Assembly (NCBI GenBank): GCA_033439295.1
Contig: JAVTLE010000016.1
Span: 1,426,001 to 1,490,000 of the forward strand
Length of the DNA stretch: 64,000 bases
Source of the DNA: Deuterostichococcus epilithicus
Taxonomy: Eukaryota; Chlorophyta; Trebouxiophyceae; Prasiolales; Stichococcaceae
Direction of reading: 5' to 3'
The position numbers were made by a program, and so were the translations under genes. The notes below the pieces were generated by a model. That model was not told the DNA's origin. It saw nothing but the letters and a program-made list of their open reading frames with translations, and ran no database searches. Below are positions 40,601 to 51,000 of the stretch, in pieces; the first letter of the stretch is position 1; each line of letters opens with the position of its first letter.

Positions 40601-41879
40601 TCGACACAGATAGGAGCGGCTCCATCACAGTGGAGGAGCTGAAGAAGGGGCTGCGGGCACAGGGCAGCGTCGTCAGCGAGGAGGAGCTCGCCACCCTGGT
40701 GAGGACCCTATTGCAACATGCAGAAACATGCATACTGGCAAGCACCCCGCTTCTCTGCGAGGTCTGCTGCAGGGCGTGCTTCTGGCAAACTTGATGCGGT
40801 TTCTGTGGGCCGCGGAGAATTCACAAAGGAAAGAAACGGGCCTATAGTGCATGAACTTGCTCCTGTCTGCACAATGCAGCCGCGCCTTTCCCCAGCAGGT
40901 CTGCGCGCAGCCATGCACAGAGCGCCGGCGTTCTCCAGCCGAGCTGAAACTTTGAGCCTCGCTGCGACCTGAACCGATGCCGAGTCCAGATCTGATGCCG
41001 AGCCCATCAGAGTGCCCAGATCAGAGTGCCGAGAACTGATGCCGAGCCCAGATCAAAGCCGTTTTCAGAGAGAGATATTTCTGTCGAGTTGGACATTATC
41101 ACACTCACGGGCGGAGCTTGCACCAGTGCGGCACAACTTCTTGCCCGCGACCCCACAGCGAATGTCTCTAAACTATTCCGAACCTGTCGCGCCCAGATGG
41201 AGCGGCTGGACGCGGACCACAGCGGCACGATCGACTACGAGGAGTTCATCGCGGGCACCATCAACATGAGCGCGCTGCAGAACAGCGACAACCTGGCGAA
41301 CGTCTTTGAGGAGTTTGACACCGACGGCAGCGGCTTCCTTACGCGCGATGAGCTGGAGGCCGCCCTGAAGGTGGCCCCCCTGCAAGTTGAACTCAGCTTC
41401 ACACATCCAGGAATCTCCTGCCTGCTCTGCATCTGAGTGCGTCTGCTTTTCTGGGCAACAGCTGCTACCAGTTGCTGCTATGAGTCGCTGTGGGTGCATC
41501 ACACAGCCGGGCATCATGCACCACACCGAGCGTCGTGCTGCATGGCATCGGTGAAACTGCAAGTGGCCGTGACACTTGTGAGGGATGCAAAGCAACCGTT
41601 AATAGTCATCCGACCCTGGCTACTGACCCGTGATCGGCAAGCGGGCTGAAAGGCTCCCCCTCCTGCACACAGAAATACGGCGGCGAGGTGCACATGGACA
41701 TCGAGCAGATCCTGCAGGAGGTGGACCAGGATGGCGACGGCCGCATCGACTACGACGAGTTCTGTGCGATGATGGCGTCCGGCAACGAGGAGGTGCTGTC
41801 CTCGAAGTCGACGCTGCGGCGTGCCAAGGTCGCAGAGAAGGTGGTGGGCGCCCAGCCCAATGGCGGCGGCCCCTTCTGA
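37691..41879 (+). CDS. Calcium-dependent protein kinase (CDPK/CPK)
   Basis: Predicted 540 residues in 12 exons: 37691-37825, 37926-37979, 38219-38346, 38547-38664, 38799-38860, 38984-39061, 39212-39356, 39578-39787, 40027-40236, 40597-40698, 41197-41370, 41673-41879. All phases agree. MGCSSS at the start is a consensus N-myristoylation and palmitoylation signal, so membrane anchoring is likely. The kinase (about 66-326) has [27 protein letters not shown] and APEV. The autoinhibitory junction follows (about 327-380, [15 protein letters not shown]). Four canonical EF hands come next: [36 protein letters not shown] and [12 protein letters not shown]. All catalytic and Ca2+-binding positions are intact. 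The protein should be a Ca2+-activated Ser/Thr kinase. The intron after exon 8 begins with GC. Confidence 0.97.
40975..41058. repeat. Minisatellite-like repeat in CDPK intron 10
   Basis: Interleaved copies of TGATGCCGAG(T/C)CC and (C/T)CAGA(T/G)TG(C)CC with CAGATC repeat across about 85 bp of the intron between exons 40597-40698 and 41197-41370. No exon similarity is seen. Confidence 0.75.
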
Positions 41880-42599
41880 TCACTGCTGCGGACCCTGGGG
41901 TTTGTTGGTTGATGTCACTCGCCATGGTCGTGTCGTAGCGACGGCTCCTTAGCTAGGAAGTGGTTTTGGAGGGACTAGAGACACCTAGATCGGCTAGCCC
42001 GCATTTTCGCTTTCATCTGGCGCCCATGCAGGGACCGGATGACATTATGCGTGCGAGCCTATTGAAGAATCGCAGACCTGGGAAGTGGGGCGGACGGCTT
42101 GCAGCGCTGAGCACCTTTGCATGCTGATTATCTGCAATTCGTGAAGACTTTTCTTGAAGACGAGAACCTTCGATCAGGACCAATAATATCCCTTATTTCA
42201 TGATCTGGCTGCTGGGTAACGGTCGGACTCGGTCCCAGCCTTGGAAGTGTGCTGTGGAGAGATTGGTTGCGAGGGCGCACATCCTTCTCCGCCGCCGCCG
42301 CCGCTGCTGCTGGTTGTGGTAGTAGTGGTACACCGCCGCTGCTGCTGCTGCTGCTGCTGCTGCTGTACCGCCGCCGCCCTGCTGTTCGACTCACGGTTGC
42401 GAGGGGGCACGATCCTGAGCAATGCACTGAGGGAGCTAAGGCGAAGCTGCAATGTTGCACGCACTCTACTGGTGCAGCCACAGTCCTGAGGCTCAACGGC
42501 TGCAACTGAAAGAACCGCTGTTGCGAAGGGCTGTGTCGCCATCCAGAACAGATTAAGGGCTGCGTGTATATCACACTACAGCGGTGCAAATCAGGCACG
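41880..42599. other. Intergenic region, CDPK / small protein, with a triplet repeat
   Basis: This 720-bp stretch contains the CDPK 3' UTR, a CTG/CCG-rich block (42283-42378) and the small gene's promoter. Minus-strand ORFs across it (42128-42598) owe their length to the triplet repeat and look non-coding. Confidence 0.5.
42330..42370. repeat. (CTG)n/(CCG)n tract upstream of the small charged-protein gene
   Basis: About nine CTG units flanked by CCG units lie roughly 230-270 bp before the ATG at 42600. Unlike the DNA2 tracts it is outside any predicted coding exon. Confidence 0.85.
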
Positions 42600-43050
42600 A
42601 TGGCAGACCGATACGAGGAGGGGACCCCGCACTCTCATAACATCAATGGTACGCCTCTACGAACTTCACACGCAAAACGCATTCGAATACACAGGATCGC
42701 TTCGTTCTGAGGCAATGGTGGAACTCAGCAGCAGGAGTGGTGGCTGCGGCTGCCGCTTGTTGGGTGACGAGCATGGCTTGGCAGGGATTGTCGTGGCTTA
42801 ATGGTTCAAGAGACCCGCCTCAACATATGCTGCCTCTGCCATTGCAGACCCCAAGGACTCTCGCTCCCTCAAAGACCGCGCGGCGGCAGAAAAGAAGATG
42901 GAGAAGGACGAGGCCGAGGCAGCAAAGCACAAGCCTAGACCCACGGAAATTGCTGAGTCCCACGGCAACAAACCCTCGAAGGGAGCCATATTGGACGAGC
43001 AGATCCAGCTGGAGGAGGAGGCGGAGCTGAGAAAGAAAGGGAAGATCTAG
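42600..43050 (+). CDS. Small highly charged protein, unknown function
   Basis: Two exons, 42600-42648 and 42848-43050, give 83 residues with correct phase (1+2). The product starts MADRYEEGTPHSHNI and is Lys/Glu/Ala-rich, with ESHGNKPSKGAILDEQIQLE near the middle and LRKKGKI at the end. It has no signal peptide or membrane segment and is probably disordered or a single helix. I have a weak memory of short fungal and plant proteins with a similar HGNxPSKGA motif but cannot name a family. It sits between CDPK and citrate synthase on the same strand. Confidence 0.6.
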
Positions 43051-43582
43051 CTCTTGGACGCCGCTTGTCTGGCGAGGCGGATCCCGCTGTGCCCCAGCCA
43101 ACTCGAGCTAGGGAATGCTGCAAATGTTTCCAGTGGCTGCTCGTCGTTCTGTCAGCTTGATCGACAAAGCACGCCGCGCACCTGCCAGCGGACGTGCAGA
43201 GTGATCAACAGCGTGCAAGGCTGTGAATCTGCTCAACTGCAACTGTACCACCACCACCAATCCCCCGCTAGTTCCAGCAGAGCGCCTGTGGGGCCTGCAT
43301 GGCCAAGAGTCCCCGGAGGACCACCTCAGCCCAGCAGCAGGCACCTGGACCCCCATGAATGGAGCACACCCCTCTGCAAGGCATGCCCATTGCAGGAGAA
43401 ATGCAGGCCCTGTGCTGACTGTGCACCCTTCCGGTAGAGGTGGTTTGCCAGTGCGCAGTCGCCGCATTTCCACGCACTGTGTGTCAACACACACACCATC
43501 ACAATATCCAAGCTGCTAGCACACACATCGGACTGCTCTGGTCGCTTCAAAAGTCGCAAGGCGGGTGGCTCGGCCTGCAAAA
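43051..43582. other. Intergenic region upstream of citrate synthase
   Basis: This 532-bp stretch lies between tandem genes and holds the small gene's 3' UTR and the citrate synthase promoter. No gene or clear motif is seen. Confidence 0.45.
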
Positions 43583-46500
43583 ATGGCGACTGGGCCTGCC
43601 CAGCAGCGCCTGGCAGCGCTGTCACGCCACCTTGGCACATTCACAACCGATGAGGAAGCCAGCTTGCGGATGCAGGGCACCAAAGCTACAGGTGACCGTC
43701 ATGTTTGGATTCAACCCCTGACTGCACTGTGCATGTTCGCGTCCGTGCTTCATCCCTTCGCACTCCTCGACCGCAGGCGAGGAGCGACCGACACCGCTGG
43801 GAGGTCCCGGCACGCTGAGCGTGACGGACAACAGGACGGGGAAAAACTACGAGCTGAAGCTGGATGACCACGGTCTGCTCAAGGCCAACGACCTGAAGCA
43901 AATTGTGGCGGGCGGCGACGGCCTCGGCCTGCGCACTTACGACCCTGGGTGAGCCACCTTCATGCTCGCGGAGTCGCCTGTACGCACCATCCCGGTCTGC
44001 GCCCCGACACGCCGCACTGACTGTGGCAGAGCGTCAGTTGCGCAAATTCGTGCCATCCTCCACTGCACATGATCCTGCAGTAAGAATCGTTGGTTGCTAG
44101 TGCTTAGCATTCAACACGCATGATGCAGACTTTTCAACACCTCCACCGTCAAGTCCACGATCTCCTTCATCGACGGCGACAAAGGCATCCTGCGCTACCG
44201 CGGCTACCCCATCGAGCAGCTGGCCGAGAAGTCCAGCTTCCTTGAGGTAAACGCATGCAGTGATGCACCTCCCTCTGCATGCGCCTGCCGACGCCGTATA
44301 GCTGATACACTGGTACAGCTGCTTGCCGGATGCTGGCTATCCGATCTGCTGCACCGTAGCGCTGCTGCCCTGCTGCATGCTGATTCGCAGCCTGCAGGTG
44401 CAAATGCGTCTGTCAACGACCATTCCAGGATGCATTGAAGCTTGCAAGAGGTTTCTCAACGCTTCATCGACATGTTGTGCGCAGGTGGCGTACCTGCTGG
44501 TGTACGGCCACCTGCCGTTGCCGAAGGAGCTGGCGCGGTGGGAAGAGGCCGTTATGCGCCACTCCGCGGTGCCTGTCACAGTGGTGCGTTCTCTGAAGAA
44601 CCTGAGGGCATGCCGCCAATGCATCAGACATGACTGGGCTGATGACTCTAGAGCAGCTGGGATGCACAGCCCCCTGACGGTGGCACTATCATCCACATTG
44701 CGCCGCCAAATTATCTTTGCTGTTTTTCAAATTGCCTTGCGCTGCAGTTACTCTGTTCATCTATTGTGACCGATGCTGTTTTGTTGACAGGAAGATGTAT
44801 GTCGGCGCTGCCGCACGTCCCCCACTTCATGGGCACCTTGCAGCTCCCTTGCCATGTCAAGATGCGTGCTCCTCGACTTGATTGGCACCTCCACTTCACA
44901 GGAGAACGTGGTGTCGGCGCTGCCGCACGACTCCCACTTCATGGGCATCCTGCTGGCGGAGATCTCCGCGCTGTCTACATGCCACCCGGAGCAGAACCCG
45001 GCGCTCGCGGGGCAGAACATCTACCAGGACAAGGAGATCGTCGACAAGCAGATCCTGCGCCTCATAGGTGCACGGTGATACTGCTTGTGGGCATGTCCAT
45101 GGGTCTGTTGCGAGCTCGACTCTGCCCGTCACGGCCCTAAAAGGCGCTGATACTCGCTATGTCCTTCACGATTGGGCGAAAGTACTGCATTACGGTGCAG
45201 CACCGTTATCGCGCGTCTAGCAACCCCCGCACTCGAGCCCTGGGCTGCCCAGGCGCCGCCGCCGCTGCAGCGCGCGCGCGCCACCATCAGCACGGCTCCA
45301 GGCATAACTCGGTCTGCCATCGCTGAGCAGCACAAACGGAAGTTTTACCCTCTCTGCCATGCAACAGGCAAGGCGCCGGCAATGGCGGCGCTGGCCTACC
45401 ATCGCGCCACGGGGCGCCGCGCGGCGCCGCCCAACCAGCGGCTGTCCTACGGCGAGAACTTCCTGTACATGCTGGACGCGGGCGCCAAGGGCTCCTACAA
45501 GCCCAACCCCAAGCTGGCCCGGGCCGTGGAGGTCCTCTTCATCCTCCACGCGGAGCACGAGATGAACTGCTCCACCGCCGCCGTCAGGTGGGTGGGCAGC
45601 GGGCCCGGTCGATTGTGCATTTCTTTGTGCACACCTTGCTGGACTCAAGCTCGGCAATGTGGCGGCAGCCGCAGCCTCGGCTGTCTGCATCTCCTTGCAG
45701 CCTGCCCACAATGCTGTGTCCAGTGCTCGGGGAGCCCGCTGCAATTCCACGGCACCATACTGCGGCCAGCCCTGGCGTTCACCTGTGATAATCTGAAGCC
45801 CAGACCTGACACCCAGGACCTCCACTCTGATGTTCCGACTGGCGTGGCAATGCCAACTCGTGCGATACCCCGCAGGCACCTGGCCAGCAGCGGCGTGGAC
45901 GTGTACAGCGCCGTCGGCGGCGGCGTGGGCGCGCTGTACGGCCCGCTGCACGGCGGCGCCAACGAGGCGGTGCTGCGCATGCTGGAGCGCATCGGCAGTG
46001 TCGAAAAGATTCCATCCTTCCTGGAGGGCGTGAAAAACCGCAAGGAGAAGATGTTTGGCTTCGGCCACCGGTGCGGGGTTCCCGCACTCGCTGTGACGCA
46101 CCCGTGTCAGTGCTGCAGGGTCCTGCTGTGCTGCTTGAATGCGCAGCTAACTAGCATGCATGCATCCATTGGCCCAGTCCTTTGCCGCATCAGCCTGCGG
46201 GTCCGACATGTGGACGGCATGTGGAGGTAATCCATCCTTGCATCTGGCCCGTGTCCAGTGTCGCAGCAGCCCACTCATCTCGTTCTTTTCGTCAATCACT
46301 GCAGGGTGTACAAGAACTTCGACCCGCGCGCCAAGATCATCCGGGAGATCGCGGACGAGGTGTTCCAGATCACGGGGCGGGACCCGCTGATTGACGTGGC
46401 CATCGAGCTGGAGAAGGCCGCCCGCGCCGACGACTTCTTCAAGAAGCGCAACCTGTACCCTAACGTGGACTTCTACTCGGGTGCGCTGGAGAACCCACAT

Positions 46501-47413
46501 TGGCTGGTCCCTGGCATTCAGAGTCACATCTTGAATTTATTGCGAGGCTTTCGTGATGGGACCCTGGCATGATCCTCCTCTGGCTTGGGATCTGCCATTA
46601 TGCTGCAGGACTGTCACACTGCAGCTCTGCACCAGTACATGGAAATCAGATGCCCTGACTCCCAATTTCGTCCCATGTGCCGCTGCCACACGATGCTGAG
46701 TATATGAGCAAGAGCAAGCCCAATATGATGTGCTACAGGGCTGGTGTACCGCGCGCTGGGCTTCCCGCCGCAGTTTTTCACGGTGCTGTTTGCGGTGCCG
46801 CGCATCGTGGGCTATGTTAGCCACTGGCGCGAGTCGCTGTCGGACCCGGATGTCAAGATCATGCGCCCGCAGCAGGACTACCGGGTACGTTGTTGGTACA
46901 GAAAGCTGCTTGCGCAGTGCGCCAGTGCGTGTTGTGGGCATGAGCGGTATCCATGGCTGGCCATTTCTCGGCTGGGTGTTGGAGCGCCAGCCCATCAACA
47001 GCCCATCAACAGCAGTGCCCGCCCGCGCAGTCCCGGCTTAGGTTATTGTCGAGGGTAGCGGTTTTCCGTTGGCTGGGCTGTTGGTTCAGTGCGGCAATCC
47101 GGCTCGCCGACAGGTCGGCCTGTCATCGTCAGCGGTCACAGCAGCATGCTGCACCATCACGCATCAGCCAGGCGCTCTCGGGGTCCGCCTCCTCCGCAGC
47201 CCGCTGCTGCCGCTGCGAGGTTGCTAGCAACGTATCGCCATGTTGCGTCCTCGTGTGCCATGTAGTATGTTTCCACCGCAGGGCGTGTGGCTGCGCGACT
47301 ACGTGCCAATGCATGAGCGGAAGGAGGGCGGTGAGGACTTTAAGGGCGAAGACATGGGCAAGGTGCCGCCATCCAACGCCTACCAGCGCCGCGTCGCCGG
47401 TGAGGCCTCATGA
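43583..47413 (+). CDS. CSY: Peroxisomal/glyoxysomal citrate synthase
   Basis: Predicted 510 residues in ten exons: 43583-43691, 43777-43948, 44129-44246, 44485-44583, 44902-45067, 45368-45587, 45876-46070, 46305-46480, 46739-46884, 47282-47413. All phases agree. It condenses acetyl-CoA with oxaloacetate. The N-terminus carries RLAALSRHL, a perfect PTS2 (R-L-x5-H-L), indicating peroxisomal import and a role in the glyoxylate cycle or fatty acid breakdown. Family motifs run in order: [90 protein letters not shown] and MRPQQDYR. The catalytic His residues (NCSTAAVRH region, GPLHGG, GFGHR) are present. The last exon may end at 47413, or a strong donor at 47400-47401 could join a short exon at 47545 giving a different last few residues. 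Confidence 0.95.
44787..44840 (+). repeat. Intronic copy of the acceptor and 5' edge of citrate synthase exon 5
   Basis: The real exon (from 44902) starts after CAG with GAGAACGTGGTGTCGGCGC. Exactly 111 bp earlier the intron reads GAAGATGTATGTCGGCGC after its own CAG and goes on with CTGCCGCACGTCCCCCACTTC, matching the exon codons for LPHDSHF. The copy lacks one base relative to the exon, so it is out of frame and cannot replace the exon. Confidence 0.9.
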
Positions 47414-48077
47414 AGTATCTGACGTTTGATTTGAAGGACGTTCGAATTGGGGCCTCGGCCGACTGACATCTGCCAGCGTGTCGTGCCGTGCCGATTTGGT
47501 CGTTTGCTTGCGGCCCTGCTGACGAGTCTGCCTTGTGTCCGCAGGCACAAACTGGACATAGTTGCAGTAAGGAGAAGATGCCGAGGCGACGTGATTGAGC
47601 GATATTCGACACGCGCTGTAGGCATCTCCAGCAGGCTGTCCGAGCTATACTGCGGCAACCTGCACACAGCTCCAATCAGTCGACATTGCTGCCATATTCT
47701 TTAGGGGAGGCGTTTTAGGGTGTCGCAGCAGCTGCGACAGCCATTTTGGGTTCTCTAGGAGGGTTCATGAGTGCAGCATGTCAGCAATCGATCTGCGTTG
47801 CCAACATTGATTGCTCATGCAGGTGTGGCGCTGCCGCAAGCGGGCTCGAGTCTGCGATTTGACCTGTGGGAACAGGTTACATTGTCAAAAATATACATTT
47901 CAGAAACCAAAAGTGCACTTAGTGCACACAGCGATCAACTCGAATGCTCGCAAAATTGCTGTAGCATGTCAACGCACAGATGAAGATTGTACATCTCAGT
48001 ACAGTCTCCATGACCTCCCAACTGCCACTCTCCTCAAACGAATCGCGCAACATGACGACTCGAATGATCAACCAGTC
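47414..48077. other. Convergent intergenic region, citrate synthase / CtpA
   Basis: This 664-bp stretch holds the two 3' UTRs and possibly an alternative last citrate synthase exon near 47545-47560. It is otherwise AT-richer and without recognisable genes. Confidence 0.5.
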
Positions 48078-51000
48078 TCAATTCGAGGCATCAGCAGCCG
48101 ATGCGACGAGCACCGGCGCCACGATTGGGTCGTGCCCTTCGCTCAAGATGTCCAGCGCCTTCCTGAGGCAGCTGTCATTGTCGGCTGTCGGCGCGCCTGC
48201 ATGCGGGTAGTCGCTGCAGCTCACATCTGGCAGCAGCCCACCTGCTCGTCAGCAGTGCCTCGTCAGCTGCTCGGCTTGCTGCAGAAGCAGGAAAGGATTG
48301 TCAATAGAATAGCATCCGCACCATGGCACTGGCAACGAGCCTGCGGAAAAGGGGGTCTTCAGGGCCCACCTTCTCTCGAGATGTCGAAGCTGTGAGGCCC
48401 AAGGTACTTTGACACCGTCAGCTTCAGTCCGCCATCGCCGTGCACCGGAAAGTAGTACTGCAAATTTTGGCGACCAAATGCTCAGTTGCGGGAAGGTCCT
48501 TTCATACAGCCACCTGGGCTCTCGAGCAGAGCGACCTCAAACGGGTATCTTCTTCCAGACACTCACCTGCACGACTCCTTTCCCAAAAGTTTGCTCCCCG
48601 ATCAGCACGGCCCTGCGGCACGCGTACCACCAATGAGGGTGAATCATCGAGGACGCTTTGAAATTTGACCGCCCAGGGCCCTCACTGGTGATCAGGCAGG
48701 CGACCCTGAGCCGCATGCTCTGCCTCTTATGCAGCAGATGGCTGCGCTGCATTGCACGCACGACTCTGCGGCGATGTCCTGGCTCAGGACATGTGAAGGG
48801 GCCCTACCTGCCGTTGTCCCTCAGGGCGCCTGCCAGCACCTCGGACGCCGACGCCGTCGCCCGGTTTGCAATCAACATGACGGGCGCGTGACTCAGCGTG
48901 CCTGCGGATTAAGAAGCCAAGTCGGCGGGATCGAGAGATCGGTATTATGTGCGAGCAGCCTTCAGCTGGCCAGCAGAACCAGACGGCGCAGGGGGTTCAG
49001 AGTCGCCGCTTACCCGGCAGGTTCGTGAAGACCTCCTTCGACAGGTGCCCTGTCTGCAGCATGGCGACGCGGCAGGTCAGCTCTGAAGGGTATTTGCTGC
49101 TGTGCGCACGAGGCGCCTGTGTCCCTCGATCGGACGGCCAACCGTGCCAGCGTGCAACCAATGCAAGTCGCGATCAACGCGGAGCTCGGCAGGGGCCTGC
49201 GGACCTGGAAGGTGTTGTCGATGAAGCCGCCTGTGGTGCGAACCGTGGCCGCCACCGGGCAGTCGACGTCCAGCAGCAGCGACGCTATTGCGATGGCCTC
49301 CTCGAACACGCCGCCTGCGGGGCACCACATTGTATTTTACCAACCATTCTGCCGTCCCGTGTGCTTGCGGCACAATAAAAATGCGCGCAGAAACATCTGT
49401 GCCCCTGCTCCTTTAGGACGATGATGATGATGTTAAAGGCCTGGCAGGGCTCCGCGGTGATACAGTGTCTGGCTGCCGCTGCTAGCCTGCTGACCCCACC
49501 CTGACAGGACTGTCCAACTTATAAGCGTCATAGGTCGGCGCGACACCCCCTGTGCCCATCCAGCACCGCTACACGAAGCTAGTTTCTCCTATACTGTATT
49601 AGATTGAGAAACACATGTCAGGCACTCGTCACTCCACACCTGGATTGTTGCGCAGGTCAAGAATATAGGCGTCGACTCCGTCTACCTCGCCCAGCAGCAG
49701 TTCCTGCTGCACAGCGCGCCGCGTCTCCGAAGTGAAGTAGTGCACCCGTATGTATGCCGCCTCGCGCCCGTCCCCCAGCGGCAGTCGCGCCTGTGCAGCA
49801 CAACGCAGCTCCAACCTGAACTGCCCACTGACTTCCGTGACGACCACTGGTTTCCGTAACAACCGCCGCCGCTTTAGGGTGCAGTCCTAGAAAACAAGGC
49901 CATGCGCAGAGACTGGCCTGGCTGTGTGGCCATGCACTCCACACAGTCATGTCTGCCATTTTCCGAGATTCAGATGGCCTGCCAGCTGTCGACAATACCG
50001 ACTGTGTGCTGGTCCCAAGTTTGCCAAAACACAAGTTCCCATGGCTGACTCCATCCGCCAAGTCACCTGCTTGACGGGCGGCTGCAGCGGGCCCGCCAGA
50101 GGACACAAGTTGCTAGACCCGACCCCTGGCCTCCACACATCGGCGCACCAGAAATATTTAAGAGGTTCTTGTGCCTCACGTTTGTTGTGCACATGCGTCA
50201 CGGGCGGCTGCGGCAGGTTCCATGTTGACCAGCATTTGAAACCCGAGATCCTTCCAAGCCCTGACCCCCAGTACCTTCACGGCTGGGAATCCTTGCCAAG
50301 CCATGTTTCACACCTGCTTGGTGGGCGGCTGCGGCAGGGCGCGTCGCTCCAGCACCACGTGCCGCACGGCGCCGCTTGCGTCGGCGACCGCCAGGCCCAC
50401 CCGCGACCCTGCAGGGCCGCGCAGCAGCGCCGTCACCTCGTCCTTGGTCAGCCCGTTGCCCTCCACGTGGTAGTCGTCTGCGCGTGACGACCCGCCGTGA
50501 AAGTGAAAACTCTTGGCGAACAGCAACAGGTGGCGGCGGCAGGAGGCATCATCGGTGCAGCCGGCACGCTTCTTCCCCACTTTCGCTGGGGGTTGAGACA
50601 TGATACTGGTTGTGGACAGCGTCAGGCGGCAGCCGCCGGATCAGCGTGGCTCCGCATTCGGGCATCTCTCTGGACCAGCAAAGAAGCAACCCTGCTCCTG
50701 GAGATGCGGCAGTGCCACCGGTGCGCGCCTATCTGCAGGATGCGCTCGCCGCGCAGGATGCCTGCATACTCTGCTGGGCCCTCCGCAAGCGGCGCCGCCA
50801 CCGTCCAGCCGCCGTTGCTGCGGCGGCACGGTAGGAGCAGCATTACCGACAGCACGAGGTAGCCAGCAGCTTGGGTTCGTTCCAGCCGTCCCTGCTGCTC
50901 CCATTCACGAGCTGTCACCTGGGCATTCAAATCCGCACAAGCACAGTCGCAATCGCAGTCCTCAGCACTGACAGAATGGACCAGAAGGCACCTGGCGTGC

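Noticed and set aside
42128-42598. Minus-strand Gln/Ser/Gly-rich ORFs between CDPK and the small gene
   Set aside because: Their length comes from the triplet repeat. No start context, partner exon or family was found.
45172-45367. Open frame extending citrate synthase exon 6 upstream
   Set aside because: The extra sequence has no counterpart in citrate synthases. The acceptor at 45367 gives the exact family junction (LRLIG|KAP) and phase.
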